Assembly (NCBI RefSeq): GCF_001632775.1
Contig: NZ_CP015249.1
Location: 1,468,686 to 1,532,685 of the forward strand
DNA: 64,000 bases
Direction: 5' to 3'
Origin: Dokdonella koreensis DS-123
Lineage (GTDB): Bacteria; Pseudomonadota; Gammaproteobacteria; Xanthomonadales; Rhodanobacteraceae
Within the stretch, counting starts at the first letter, position 1; each line of letters opens with the position of its first letter. A program made the translations under genes and the position numbers. Of this stretch, positions 52,479-61,901 are shown piece by piece. The notes under the pieces are model-generated. The model searched no databases. It was not told the DNA's origin and saw only the letters and a list, made by a program, of their open reading frames with translations.

Positions 52479-53900
52479 ATGAAGCGGTATCTGGGCGTGC
52501 TGGTGGGTGTGATGGCGCTGACCACGGCGCAGGCGCGGCCGCTGTTCGTCGACGGCTTCGAGCCGCCGTCGATCGCGCCGCTGTTCCCGGTGGTCGGCGG
52601 GCAGTACCTGCTGCCGCCGGGACCGGCGGCCGACCAGCTGCGCTGGCTGATCGGCGAACTGGCGGCCGGCGAGACGACGTCGATTGCCGAGATCAACGCG
52701 CATTTCGATGCCGGCTGGCTGAGCCAGACGCCGGCGGCGCAGACCCAGGCGTTCATCGCCTCGGTACGTGCCAGCTATCCCGATGCGGTCATCACCGACG
52801 TGATCGGCCTGACACCGGTGCGCGCGACGGTGGTGATCGACTCGCCGGGCAGTCCGCCGCCGTCAGGGTTCCTGAGCTTCGGCACGCGGTACGCCGGCGA
52901 CGGCCGCATCGTGCTGTTCGGCGTCAGCAGCTACGGCGGCTCGGTCCAGTATCCGGTCGACCGCACGCTGACGCTGGCGCAGGCGGCCGACAAGTTCGCC
53001 ATGCTGTCGCCGGGTCCGGGGTTGTTCGTCGGCCGCATCGGCAGCGGCGGCCAGTGCAGCGAGATCGCCGGCCGCAGCGCCGACCTGCCGCGGGCGACCG
53101 CCTCGGTGTTCAAGCTCTGGGTGCTCGGTGGCGTCGGCCGCGCGATCGCCGCCGGCCCGCTGGCAGCGGCCGAGCAGGTGCCGATGGTCGCCTCGGAGCT
53201 CGCGCCGGGCGGCATCATCAACAGCGAGCCGTTGGACACGCCGTTCCCGGTGGCCGAGCTGGCGACGCTGATGATGGGCAACAGCGACAACACCGCGACC
53301 GACCTGCTGCACCAGCGGGTCGGCCGCGAGCGGCTCGACCAGGTCGTGGCCGGCTTCGGCGTCGCCCAGCCCGATCTCCTCACGCCCTTGCTCGGCATCA
53401 GCGAGCAGTTCCACCTGTTCCGTTCGTTCCCGCTGGACGAGGCGCTGGGCTACGTCACCGGCAGCCAGGCCTACAAGCGGCAGTTCCTGGCCGAACGCAT
53501 CGAGCCGCTCGGCCCGAACACCGGTGGGCCGTTCTTCCATGCCGGGCTGCTGACCGACGGCACCTGGCGCGCCAGCGCGTCGGACGTCTGTCGCGCCTTC
53601 GGCCAGTTGCGCCGCCTGCCGCAGGGGTCCGAGGCACTGATCACGGTCGACGCCGCCCTGGGGGCGCAGGCGGCCCAGCCCGACGTACGCGGCCGATGGG
53701 ACCGCGTCTGGTACAAGGGCGGCAGCCTTTCGTCCGGGACCGGCTACCACGTGCTGACCCACGCCTGGATGCTCGAGAACGCCGGCGAGGACCCGTACGT
53801 CGTGGTCGCGATGGCCAACAACCCGGCCGGCGGCATCGACGAGTACGCGGTGCAGTCGATCACCGGACGATTGCTGGAGCTGGTATCGCTGATGCCGTAG
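52479..53900 (+). CDS. secreted class A beta-lactamase-fold serine hydrolase with N-terminal FVDGFE motif
   Basis: The 473-aa protein has a signal peptide (YLGVLVGVMALTTAQA), and the mature chain opens RPLFVDGFEPPS. The three class A motifs are complete: S209-V-F-K212, S269-D-N271 (NSDNTATDLL) and K413-G-G (WYKGGSLSS). An N-terminal ~190-residue extra domain with a nuclear transport factor 2-like or cystatin-like look precedes the catalytic part, as in penicillin-binding serine hydrolases of the PF13354 group. Real beta-lactamase activity is uncertain because the omega-loop ExxLN is not obvious. The FVDGFE motif, elsewhere a C-terminal tag, is here at the mature N-terminus. Confidence 0.8.
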   Translation: MKRYLGVLVGVMALTTAQARPLFVDGFEPPSIAPLFPVVGGQYLLPPGPAADQLRWLIGELAAGETTSIAEINAHFDAGWLSQTPAAQTQAFIASVRASYPDAVITDVIGLTPVRATVVIDSPGSPPPSGFLSFGTRYAGDGRIVLFGVSSYGGSVQYPVDRTLTLAQAADKFAMLSPGPGLFVGRIGSGGQCSEIAGRSADLPRATASVFKLWVLGGVGRAIAAGPLAAAEQVPMVASELAPGGIINSEPLDTPFPVAELATLMMGNSDNTATDLLHQRVGRERLDQVVAGFGVAQPDLLTPLLGISEQFHLFRSFPLDEALGYVTGSQAYKRQFLAERIEPLGPNTGGPFFHAGLLTDGTWRASASDVCRAFGQLRRLPQGSEALITVDAALGAQAAQPDVRGRWDRVWYKGGSLSSGTGYHVLTHAWMLENAGEDPYVVVAMANNPAGGIDEYAVQSITGRLLELVSLMP

Positions 53901-53978
53901 TTCCGGTCGTCGATCGCCGCGCCTCCGGCCCGTGCCGCCGTACCGCCGAAGCGAGCACGCACCGGTCCGCGTCTTCGG

Positions 53979-54338
53979 CTAGGCTGCGGTGGAGGTGTCC
54001 CAGTCCGTGGCCTTCAGCGGCGGCAGGCCGTGCGCGCTGCGCGCACGGTCGCACGACGGGCTCGCTCGGCCGGCCTCCCAGGCCGGCGCCGGTTCGCGGC
54101 ATGGCGACGGGCGGCGCGCGTAGATCGTGCAGGCGGCCGTGGCGTCCACGGTGCCGGCCAGCGCTCCGCAGCGCGGATCGCTGCCCTCGGCGCCCTTCAT
54201 CGCCAGCCGGTGCCGGTCCAGCCGGACGGTCAGCTCCGGCGGCACCGGGCCGCCCAACGTCGTCGCTGCTTCGGTGCAGTAGAACGCGACGCGATACACC
54301 GCGCAGCAGGCACCGCAGCGAAGGCAGGGATGGGACAT
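53979..54338 (-). CDS. YkgJ-family cysteine cluster protein
   Basis: The 119-aa protein begins MSHPCLRCGACCAVYRVAFY, with the typical C-x2-C-x2-CC cluster. DPRCGALAGT, CTIYARRPSPCRE and the later SCDRAR cysteine complete the likely metal-binding set. The family (COG0727) is thought to bind Zn or Fe-S and is not functionally defined. Homology begins right at the ATG at 54338. Confidence 0.88.
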   Translation of the reverse strand: MSHPCLRCGACCAVYRVAFYCTEAATTLGGPVPPELTVRLDRHRLAMKGAEGSDPRCGALAGTVDATAACTIYARRPSPCREPAPAWEAGRASPSCDRARSAHGLPPLKATDWDTSTAA

Positions 54339-54436
54339 GGCGCGCGACGATGGCGCAGCGGCCGGCACGCGGATCAGCGGATGCGGCAGCGCGGTCCGCC
54401 TCTGCGCCACCGTCCGTTGCGGCGCGATCCGACCGC

Positions 54437-55714
54437 TCAGTTCTCGCGCCGGTGGCGCGTGGTGGCACCGTCGCTGGACAGGGTTTCCAGCGCGACGATC
54501 GCGCCGGCAGCGTCGTGCTGGAAGGCGACGCGGCGCGTCGGATCGTCGGCCACGCTGAACAGGTCGCCTTCGAGCGGCAGCAGCAGCTGCGGCGGGCGGC
54601 GGCCGCGTTCGAGCAGCAGGCCGCCGGCCTCGGCGCGTACGCGCAGTTCGCCGTAGTGCCCCACGAACCGGCCGGTGTCGATCGACTTGGGCGGCGCATC
54701 CGCCGCCTGCAGCGCATCGAGCACCCAGCGGGCGTCGGTGGCGTCCGGCCGGCGCGCCAGGATCGCGGCCAGGGCCAGGCGCTGGGCCTTGCCGGTAGCA
54801 CCATCGACCGGCGCCGCGATGTCGGGAACGACGCCGCGACCTTCCCAGTTGTCGCGGCTGATCGGATTGACCGGTGTCGCCACCGACACGAAGACGCGGA
54901 AGCCGTCGCCGGCATCGACCTCGTCGCCGGGGTTAGCGGCGCCGCCGGTGGTCTGGCCGACCACGCGGGCGCGACCGGACTGCTGCAGCGTATAGGCGAG
55001 CGCCTCGGCGGCCGAGCCGGTCCGCCCGCTGGTCAGCACGAACAGCGGCACCTCTACGCGTGGCGACGGGTACCAGTCGAGCGGCGCTTCGCTCATCGTC
55101 CGGCCGTTGCGGCCGTGGAAGGTGTTGAAGACGTCCTTGCCGCGCGCGGTGAAGGCGCTGGCGAGATAGCCCACCATCGCCGGCGAGCCGCCCGGCGACT
55201 GGCGAAGATCGAGGATCATGCCGTCGGTGCGCGAAAGCAGGTCCAGGGCCGCCTCGATCGCCCGGCGGGCCGGTGCGTCGGGTTCGCCGAACTCGAAGCC
55301 GGCGAGCAGGCGCAGGTCCAGGTAGCCGATATTGCCCGGCAGTACCTCGACCCGCTGGATGCCGTAGTTGCCACGGCGCTCGCGCTCGGGTGGCGGCGCC
55401 TCGCGCGCCGGCCGCGGCGCGTCCGCCGCCGGATCGACCCAGCGCACGTTGAAATGCGCATCGGACGGCCGCAGGCGCTCGGCCAGCGCGGTGGCCAGGT
55501 CACGCGGATCGGTCAGCGCGTCGAACGTTCCGGCGGTCGCGGCAGCCCGCAGCTCGGCGGCGATCTGGCCCGCACGCGCCTCGTCGTAGTAGCGATCCTC
55601 GATCGCCTGGGCGATGCCGTCGACGGCGCTGCGCGGCGTCGCGGCGGCGGCTCCGGCCAGGAGGGCCAGTAGCGCCGCGAGCGCGGCGCGGGGGGCGGAA
55701 ACGGAAAACGGCAT
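54437..55714 (-). CDS. secreted S41-family (IRBP/C-terminal processing-like) peptidase
   Basis: The 425-aa protein has a signal peptide (ALAALLALLAGAAAA) and an S41 core. DGMILDLRQSPGG is the substrate-binding strand, FVLTSGRTGSAAEALAYTL carries the nucleophile-loop Ser (TSGRTGS), and VVGQTTGGAANPG with GFRVFVSVATPVNP completes the fold. It lacks a PDZ domain, like the tricorn/IRBP branch. The C-terminal ~90 residues form a small beta domain. It is preceded by the fab genes on the same strand about 100 bp upstream but is probably separately expressed. Confidence 0.85.
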   Translation of the reverse strand: MPFSVSAPRAALAALLALLAGAAAATPRSAVDGIAQAIEDRYYDEARAGQIAAELRAAATAGTFDALTDPRDLATALAERLRPSDAHFNVRWVDPAADAPRPAREAPPPERERRGNYGIQRVEVLPGNIGYLDLRLLAGFEFGEPDAPARRAIEAALDLLSRTDGMILDLRQSPGGSPAMVGYLASAFTARGKDVFNTFHGRNGRTMSEAPLDWYPSPRVEVPLFVLTSGRTGSAAEALAYTLQQSGRARVVGQTTGGAANPGDEVDAGDGFRVFVSVATPVNPISRDNWEGRGVVPDIAAPVDGATGKAQRLALAAILARRPDATDARWVLDALQAADAPPKSIDTGRFVGHYGELRVRAEAGGLLLERGRRPPQLLLPLEGDLFSVADDPTRRVAFQHDAAGAIVALETLSSDGATTRHRREN

Positions 55715-55814
55715 GGCAGGTCCCTCGGCGCAGTGATGCCTAGGAGATGCGGGGGCTTGCCGATCGGTTGCAGCCGTCGGGCGGATTCCCCGCCCGTGCG
55801 CGGCGCGCGGGTCG

Positions 55815-57023
55815 TCAGACCCGCGCGAACACCAGGCTGGCGTTGGTGCCGCCGAAGCCGAAGCTGTTGGACATCACCGTGTCGAGCCGGGCGTCGCGGC
55901 TCTCGCGCAGCACCGGGAAACCTTCCGCGCGCGGATCGAGCGTGTCGATGTTGGCCGAGCCGGCCATGAAGCCGTCGCGCAGCATCAGCAGGCTGTAGAT
56001 CGCCTCGTGCACGCTGGCGGCGCCGAGCGAATGGCCGGTCAGCGCCTTGGTCGAGGACAGCGGCGGCACGGCCGCGCCGAAGACCGCGCGCAGCGCCTCC
56101 AGCTCGACGATGTCGCCGACCGGTGTCGCCGTGCCGTGCGTGTTGACGTAGTCGATCGGTGCGGCGAGGCCGTGTAAGGCCATCTGCATGCAGCGCACCG
56201 CGCCTTCGCCGGACGGCGCGACCATGTCGCCGCCGTCGGAGGTCACGCCGTAGCCGACCAGCTCGGCATGGATGCGCGCGCCGCGCGCGCGGGCACGCTC
56301 GTAGTCTTCCAGCACCAGGATGCCGCCGCCGGCGCCGATGACGAAGCCGTCGCGGTCCGCATCGTAGGGGCGCGAAGCGCGCTCGGGCGTGTCGTTGAAG
56401 CCGGTGGAGAGCGCACCCATCGCGTCGAACTGGGCGGTCATGCCCCAGTGCAGCTCCTCGCCGCCGCCGGCGAACATCACGTCCTGGGCGCCGTGGCGGA
56501 TCAGGTCGGCCGCGGCGCCGATGCAGTGCGCGGAGGTGGCACAGGCCGCGGAGATCGAATAGCTGAGGCCGAGGATGCTGAATGCCGTCGCCAGCGTGGC
56601 CGACACGGTCGAGCACATCGTCCGCGGCACCATGTACGGGCCGACGCGGCGCACGCCCTTCTCGCGCAGCAGGTCGCCGGTCTCGATCTGCCACTGCGCC
56701 GAGCCGCCGCCGGAGCCGGCGATGGCGCCGGTGCGCGGGTGGCTGACCTCGTCGGCGGACAGGCCGGCATCGGCGATCGCGTCGCGCATCGCCACATAGG
56801 TGTAGGCGGCGGCATCGCCCATGAAGCGCTTGAGCTTGCGGTCGATCGCCGCGACCAGGTCGGTCTGCGGGGCGCCGGCGATGCGGCTGCGCAACCCGCG
56901 CTCGGCCTGCTCGGGCGCGGTGCGGATGCCGCTGCGGCCTTCGCGCAGCGCCGTGGCGACCTCGGCGAGCGTGTCACCGATGCACGAGGCGATGCCGATG
57001 CCCGTCACTACCACGCGGCGCAT
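55815..57023 (-). CDS. fabB: beta-ketoacyl-ACP synthase I
   Basis: The 402-aa thiolase-fold enzyme has catalytic C161 ([14 protein letters not shown]) and histidines in [11 protein letters not shown] and [15 protein letters not shown], the Cys-His-His triad of KAS I/II. Its place directly after fabA (3-bp gap) and its length identify FabB, which elongates the cis-3-decenoyl intermediate made by FabA. Together they make unsaturated fatty acids in gammaproteobacteria. The ATG at 57023 gives [16 protein letters not shown], the expected N-terminus. Confidence 0.96.
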   Translation of the reverse strand: MRRVVVTGIGIASCIGDTLAEVATALREGRSGIRTAPEQAERGLRSRIAGAPQTDLVAAIDRKLKRFMGDAAAYTYVAMRDAIADAGLSADEVSHPRTGAIAGSGGGSAQWQIETGDLLREKGVRRVGPYMVPRTMCSTVSATLATAFSILGLSYSISAACATSAHCIGAAADLIRHGAQDVMFAGGGEELHWGMTAQFDAMGALSTGFNDTPERASRPYDADRDGFVIGAGGGILVLEDYERARARGARIHAELVGYGVTSDGGDMVAPSGEGAVRCMQMALHGLAAPIDYVNTHGTATPVGDIVELEALRAVFGAAVPPLSSTKALTGHSLGAASVHEAIYSLLMLRDGFMAGSANIDTLDPRAEGFPVLRESRDARLDTVMSNSFGFGGTNASLVFARV

Positions 57024-57026
57024 GGC

Positions 57027-57542
57027 CTAGAAGCCCTCGGTGGACTGGAACAGGCCCACGCGCAGGTCGTCGGCGGCGTAGATCGGCCGGTCGTCGACAT
57101 AGGTGCGGCCGTTCGCGATCACCAGCGCCAGCTTGCCGCGCATCACGCGGCGGATGTCGATCTCGTAGCGGACCTGGCGCGCCGACGGCAGCACCTGGCC
57201 GCTGAACTTGACCTGGCCCACGCCCAGCGCGCGGCCGCGGCCGGGTTCGCCGAGCCACGGCAGGAAGAAGCCGGTGAGCTGCCACATCGCATCCAGGCCG
57301 AGGCAGCCCGGCATCACCGGGTCGCCCTCGAAGTGGCAGCCGAAGAACCACAGGTCCGGCCGGATGTCGAGCTCGGCATGGATCAGGCCCTTGTCGAAGG
57401 CGCCGCCGCGATCGTCAATGCGCGTGATGCGGTCGAACATCAGCATCGGCGGCGCCGGCAGGCGGGCATTGCCGGGGCCGAACAGCTCGCCGCGCGCGCA
57501 GGCCAGGAGCTGTTCGTGATCGAGCGAGGAAGGTCGCGACAT
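57027..57542 (-). CDS. fabA: 3-hydroxydecanoyl-ACP dehydratase/isomerase
   Basis: The 171-aa hot-dog protein carries catalytic H70 ([20 protein letters not shown]) and D84 in the same segment, numbered as in E. coli FabA, and starts like it (family length 172). The enzyme dehydrates 3-hydroxydecanoyl-ACP and isomerises trans-2 to cis-3-decenoyl-ACP, feeding the adjacent FabB. A promoter-like element lies at 57640-57668. The first gene of a two-gene operon. Confidence 0.97.
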   Translation of the reverse strand: MSRPSSLDHEQLLACARGELFGPGNARLPAPPMLMFDRITRIDDRGGAFDKGLIHAELDIRPDLWFFGCHFEGDPVMPGCLGLDAMWQLTGFFLPWLGEPGRGRALGVGQVKFSGQVLPSARQVRYEIDIRRVMRGKLALVIANGRTYVDDRPIYAADDLRVGLFQSTEGF

Positions 57543-57639
57543 GAAGGGGTCTGCTGTGGGGGCGGGCGAGTCTGCGCGAGCGATCGCGCATCGGGCTAGA
57601 CGAGGGCCGAACCCTTGCCGCGCACGAATCGGGCCGGCG

Positions 57640-57668
57640 ATTGTCGGGAAAAGACGGCAAGTATTCAA
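57640..57668 (-). promoter_or_regulatory. candidate promoter of fabA-fabB
   Basis: On the minus strand TTGAAT (57663-57668) and GACAAT (57640-57645) have an ideal 17-bp spacer. They sit about 100 bp before the fabA start. No other gene lies in 57543-58010. Confidence 0.55.
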
Positions 57669-58010
57669 TGTCGAGGCTGCCGGGTGCGTTTTCGCACCGG
57701 GGCGCATCGGCGCTTGCCGCGGTTCCGGGTGGGATGCGCCGGCAACCGGCGATCGGCGTCGCACCGGCTGCCCGCGGCTCCCCCTGTCGCGGCACGGAGC
57801 CCCCTGAACACTTCGCCTGTGACCCGGCCCGAGCGGTGCCGCCCGCGCGCTCGGACGGGGTACCTCCGTGCCGCGGCTTGCGCAGGCGCCGCGTGCCGGA
57901 CGGATTCCGCCGTTCTCGATGCAAGCAGGCCGAGCCCGGCTGCGGGGCTACGCAACCGCACGCGCGCAGGGCAAAGTAGCGCCCCGTACTTCCGATGCGA
58001 CCATCGCCCG

Positions 58011-58865
58011 ATGCCGAAGCGCCTCCTGATGGCTACCGCGATCCTGCTCCTGGCGCCTTCCGCGGAGGCCATCGCCCCGGCGTGGCCGGCGCAGACGGCC
58101 GCCGAGGCGGTGCCCGCCCACGCGACCTTCACGCTGCCGTCGGCGCGGCTGGACGAAACGCGGCGGATCAACCTCTACCTGCCGCCGCAGTACGCCCGAT
58201 ACGCGACCGCGCGGTTCGACGTGCTGTACATGCCCGACGGCGGGCTGGCGGAGGACTTCCCGCACCTGGCCACCACCATCGACGCCTTGATCGCGGCCGG
58301 CCAGATGCGCCCGGTCATCCTCGTCGGCATCGAGAACACCGAGCGGCGTCGCGACATGACCGGTCCGACCACGGTCGCCAGCGATCGCCTGGTGGCGCCG
58401 CGGGTCGGCGGATCGGCGGCGTTCCGCGGGTTCATCGCCGAGGAGCTGATGGCATGGATCGATGCGCGCTACCGCACGACCGGCGAGCGCGGCATCATCG
58501 GCGAGTCGCTGGCCGGTTTCTTCGTCGTCGAGACCTTCCTGCTGCAGCCGGGCCTGTTCGATGTCTCGATCGCGCTCAGCCCGAGCCTGTGGTGGAACGG
58601 CGGCGCGCTGGTGGACGGTGCAGCACCGCAGCTGGACGCCTGGCCGCAGCGGCCGGTGCAGCTGTACCTCGCCTGGGCCGACGAAACCAACATCGGCCCC
58701 CCGTCCGAGCGCCTGAGCGGCCTGCTGCAGCGGCATGCGCCGCCCCAGCTGCGCTGGCAGGCGGTGCCGCGTCCGGACCTGACCCACGCGACGATCTACC
58801 GCGCGCTGGCGCCGCAGGTGCTGCGCGCGCTGTATCCGCCGGCGGCGGCCGCGGCAGCACCATGA
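58011..58865 (+). CDS. secreted alpha/beta hydrolase of the esterase (EntF/IroE/esterase D) type
   Basis: The 284-aa protein has a signal peptide (LLMATAILLLAPSAEA) and a putative-esterase domain. The opening is RINLYLPPQYARY; RFDVLYMPDGG follows, then the nucleophile elbow G-E-S-L-A-G (IIGESLAGFFVVETFL) and IALSPSLWWNGG. The C-terminal DLTHATIYRAL supplies the likely catalytic His. Relatives hydrolyse siderophore esters, S-formylglutathione or acetyl groups; the substrate here is unknown. It is divergent from fabA. Confidence 0.85.
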   Translation: MPKRLLMATAILLLAPSAEAIAPAWPAQTAAEAVPAHATFTLPSARLDETRRINLYLPPQYARYATARFDVLYMPDGGLAEDFPHLATTIDALIAAGQMRPVILVGIENTERRRDMTGPTTVASDRLVAPRVGGSAAFRGFIAEELMAWIDARYRTTGERGIIGESLAGFFVVETFLLQPGLFDVSIALSPSLWWNGGALVDGAAPQLDAWPQRPVQLYLAWADETNIGPPSERLSGLLQRHAPPQLRWQAVPRPDLTHATIYRALAPQVLRALYPPAAAAAAP

Positions 58866-58936
58866 AACCGTCCGGCATCGCCGCGCGGCCATCGCCGGCG
58901 CGACCGCCGCGCGTGCACTAGCGGGCGCCGGCGCGG

Positions 58937-59506
58937 ATGCAAAAGGACCTGTTCGCGACGGTCGAGCGCCTGCCGACGCATCGCCTGTTCTTCGCGCTGC
59001 GGCCGGCGGCGGCCGAGTGCCGGGCGGTCGAGGCGGTGGCCGCGAGCGTGCGCGGCACCGTTCCGACGGCGCACTGGGTGCGGCCCTCACGCCATCACCT
59101 GACGCTGCACTACCTCGGCCAGAGCGCCGGTCCGCGCGCGGAGCAGGTGGCGCAGGCAGGCGAGGCGGCGGGCCGCGTGCAGGGCCGGGCCTTCGTGCTG
59201 GCGCTCGATCGCCTGGCTGCGCTCGGCGACCGTCGCCGGCCGGCGCTGGCCCTGGCGGCATCGGTGGTTCCGGAGCCGCTGCGGGCGTTCCACGCGGCGC
59301 TGGGCCGGCAACTGCTCGCGGTCGGCCTGCGGTCCGAGACCGGTGGCAGCCTGCTGCCGCACCTGACGCTGGCCTATGTCGATCCGGACCCGCCGCTGGT
59401 GCCGGTGGCGCCGGTGCTGCTGCGGCCGGCCGGTTTCCAACTGGTGTACAGCGTGGACGGGCAGCGCGAGTACACGGTCCTCGGCGAATGGCCGTTCGCG
59501 GCCTGA
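58937..59506 (+). CDS. thpR: RNA 2',3'-cyclic phosphodiesterase (LigT/ThpR family)
   Basis: The 189-aa protein has two H-x-T/S-x motifs of 2H phosphoesterases: HHLTLHYLG (~residues 53-61) and LPHLTLAYV (~140-148). The opening RLFFALRP (~residues 17-24) matches the family. It probably acts on 2',3'-cyclic phosphate ends of RNA. It lies 71 bp after the esterase gene on the same strand. Confidence 0.88.
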   Translation: MQKDLFATVERLPTHRLFFALRPAAAECRAVEAVAASVRGTVPTAHWVRPSRHHLTLHYLGQSAGPRAEQVAQAGEAAGRVQGRAFVLALDRLAALGDRRRPALALAASVVPEPLRAFHAALGRQLLAVGLRSETGGSLLPHLTLAYVDPDPPLVPVAPVLLRPAGFQLVYSVDGQREYTVLGEWPFAA

Positions 59507-59524
59507 GCCGTACCGCGTGGCCGG

Positions 59525-61204
59525 TCAGAGCCCGAGCTGCGCGCGTCCCTGCTTGAGCACGATGTCCACCGGAATCGACCGCTGTTCCAACCGCGCCAGG
59601 TCGCCGGCCAGCGCCGGGCCGATCCGGCCGAGCTGGTCGCGCAGCGCCTTGGCGCCGGCGTAGTCGCCGTCGCCCTGCAGGGTCAGGATGCGGGCCGACA
59701 AGGCGTCGACGGCCTGCGCCATGCGGTCGAAATCCACCCGGTAGCGGCCGCTGGCCGGGTCGCGGCTGAAGGCGCCGGCCTGTTCGAGGAAATTGAATGC
59801 GACCATGTTGGCCTGGCCGTGGGCGCTGCTCGCCCCGAACCGCACCGAGCGGAACAGGCCGGCCAGGAAGGTCACGTAGTTGTCGTGCAGCCGGGCCGGA
59901 TCGAGCTCGCCCATCTGGCCGAGCTTGCCGATCATGTAGAGGCCCAGGATGTCGGCCTTGCCTTCCTCGTAGCTGCTGGCCAGGTCGGTCAGCGCCTCGC
60001 GCACCGTGCCTTTGCCGTCGAGCGTGTTCTTGATCCCCAGGCCATGGGCGACCTCGTGGAACATGACGTTCTCGAAGAACGCGTCGAAGGCCACGTGGTC
60101 GAGCTGGTCCTCGGCGATGAGCTCGCGCGCGATCGGCATCAGGATCGTGTCGAACTTGGCGCGCATGGTGTTTTCCAGCTGCAGGCGGCGCGAGCCCTTG
60201 GCGAGCTGTACTTCCTCGTCGTTGGGCAGGTTGATGGCGATCGTCTTGGCACCGGCGTTGGCGTCGCCGCCGTAGTAGAGCGCGAAATAGGCGTTGAGGT
60301 CGGCATCGGTGCCGGGCGTCTCGCGCTTGTAGGCCTCGGCCACCGGCAGGCCGCGCTGCAGCGCGGGCAGGTGCTTGGCGAAGCGCGCCAGGCGCTCGCT
60401 CCAGGCCACGTCCTTGACCAGAACGAAGGCCTCGAACGCGGTCTTGGTGCCGAACAGCGCGTCCTGGTAGCTCTCGATCGGGCCGATCACCACGTCGATC
60501 GGGCTGGTCTTCATGTCCATCCAGGCCATGTCGCTGGGCTGGTAGTCGCTGTCGAGCAGCGCGTCGGCGCGCAGCCCGAGGTAGTGGCGGAAGCCGGCAT
60601 CGGAGGCGACGGCGGCGGCCTGCCGCAGCAGGGCGGCGACCCGTTCCAGCTCGGCGCGGTAGGCCTCGTGGTACGGCACGGCCGCGAGCGTGCCGGCATC
60701 GGTGCGCCGGATCACCGTGTAGAGGCTGGACTTGCCGGGCAGGTCGGCCTGCTCGAACTCCGCGCGGGTCATGTCTTCCGGATAGAAGCGGGCGCCGGGC
60801 GGCCGCGGGCCGATGCCGGCGACGAACGGCCGGTCGTCGTCGAGGCGATCCCAGGGGCCGTAGTTGATCTCGGCGAAGCGGCGCGTCGCCGGGTCGTCGA
60901 TGCGTGCGAGGAGGGATTCGCGGTCGCCCCAGACCTGCTTCCAGAACAGGCCGTCGATCACCTCGCCGGCCTCGATCAGCAGCGCCAGTGCCTGGCGATC
61001 GCCTTCGGCCAGGTGCGAGAGGTCGGCGGTGAGCGCCACTTCCGCATAGGCGGCCACCTTGGCGGCGATGTCGGCACGGGTCGCCGGAGCGGCGGCCGGC
61101 GGCGGTGCCTCGGCGGTCGATGCCGGGGGTGCCTCCGGCGGCGCCTGGCAGGCCGTCAGGGCGAGTGCGGTCGCGATCGCGAGGGACAGGGTGCGCAGCG
61201 GCAT
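59525..61204 (-). CDS. lipoprotein zinc peptidase-like protein related to dipeptidyl peptidase III (M49)
   Basis: The 559-aa protein has a lipoprotein signal (SLAIATALALTAC-Q) and an Ala/Pro-rich linker. A large domain follows with HEVAH (FFENVMFHEVAHGLG) and a later E-E-G-K-A-D (SSYEEGKADILGLYM), the second zinc site of M49-like proteins. Classical DPP III has HExxxH; here the motif is five residues (HEVAH), as in several bacterial M49-like proteins often annotated as zinc hydrolases. It should be anchored in the envelope. The ATG at 61204 begins the signal peptide. Confidence 0.82.
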   Translation of the reverse strand: MPLRTLSLAIATALALTACQAPPEAPPASTAEAPPPAAAPATRADIAAKVAAYAEVALTADLSHLAEGDRQALALLIEAGEVIDGLFWKQVWGDRESLLARIDDPATRRFAEINYGPWDRLDDDRPFVAGIGPRPPGARFYPEDMTRAEFEQADLPGKSSLYTVIRRTDAGTLAAVPYHEAYRAELERVAALLRQAAAVASDAGFRHYLGLRADALLDSDYQPSDMAWMDMKTSPIDVVIGPIESYQDALFGTKTAFEAFVLVKDVAWSERLARFAKHLPALQRGLPVAEAYKRETPGTDADLNAYFALYYGGDANAGAKTIAINLPNDEEVQLAKGSRRLQLENTMRAKFDTILMPIARELIAEDQLDHVAFDAFFENVMFHEVAHGLGIKNTLDGKGTVREALTDLASSYEEGKADILGLYMIGKLGQMGELDPARLHDNYVTFLAGLFRSVRFGASSAHGQANMVAFNFLEQAGAFSRDPASGRYRVDFDRMAQAVDALSARILTLQGDGDYAGAKALRDQLGRIGPALAGDLARLEQRSIPVDIVLKQGRAQLGL

Positions 61205-61269
61205 GGACGGCTCCTCCGGTGGAACGACGAGGAGCGCGATGCTAGCCGATGCGGTGCGCGCGCGTCCGG

Positions 61270-61833
61270 CTAGGCCTGCGGCAGGCCACGGCCGTGCCAG
61301 CGCCGGACCGTGCGCTGGAAGAACAGGTTGTTCGGGATCTGCAGCACCGTGTCGGGCCGGTTCTCGTGGCTTTCCAGCAAGGTCGTGTAGATCAGGTTGA
61401 CGTCGATCACGCGCCCCTTGAGGCCGGGCTTCTCGCCGTTCTCGAGCAGCTCGATCTGGTCGTTGAGGCGGAACGGCCGCGTCGTGAAGATCAGCACCGT
61501 GCAGAAGATGTTCGACAGCACGCTCCAGGCGGCGAAGAACGCGACGGCGCCGACCGCGGCGAAGCCGGTGAAGGCGGTCCACAGCACCGTGCCGGACACG
61601 CCCAGGCGGTCGAGCACGGCCAGCAGCGCGGCGGTGTAGATCACGAAGCCGAACACGCGGCGGACGCCGACCACCAGCTCCTTGGGCAGGTCGTAGCGCG
61701 TGCCGATGCGTTCGAGCAGGCGCCCCAGCAGGGCGCGCAGCAGCCAGGCGACCAGCACGATCAGCACGATCTGCGCGGAAGGCATGATCACGCCCAGCCA
61801 GTCGCGCACCCACAACGGCAATCGGTCCAGCAT
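61270..61833 (-). CDS. small MscS-family mechanosensitive channel
   Basis: The 187-aa protein has two to three N-terminal helices (VIMPSAQIVLIVLVAWLLRALL, VFGFVIYTAALLAVLDRLG). The pore-lining segment GFAAVGAVAFFAAWSVLSNIF follows, then a beta domain (RPFRLNDQIELL, GRVIDVNLIYTTL and PNNLFFQ). It lacks the extra C-terminal portal domain of E. coli MscS (286 aa). Its role is probably release of solutes on hypo-osmotic shock. Confidence 0.88.
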   Translation of the reverse strand: MLDRLPLWVRDWLGVIMPSAQIVLIVLVAWLLRALLGRLLERIGTRYDLPKELVVGVRRVFGFVIYTAALLAVLDRLGVSGTVLWTAFTGFAAVGAVAFFAAWSVLSNIFCTVLIFTTRPFRLNDQIELLENGEKPGLKGRVIDVNLIYTTLLESHENRPDTVLQIPNNLFFQRTVRRWHGRGLPQA

Positions 61834-61901
61834 CGCTCCGCTTCGATCGGGAAAGCGGCCGATTCTACCGGCTCGGCCGCCGGGGCGTGTGACGGGCGCG
61901 G

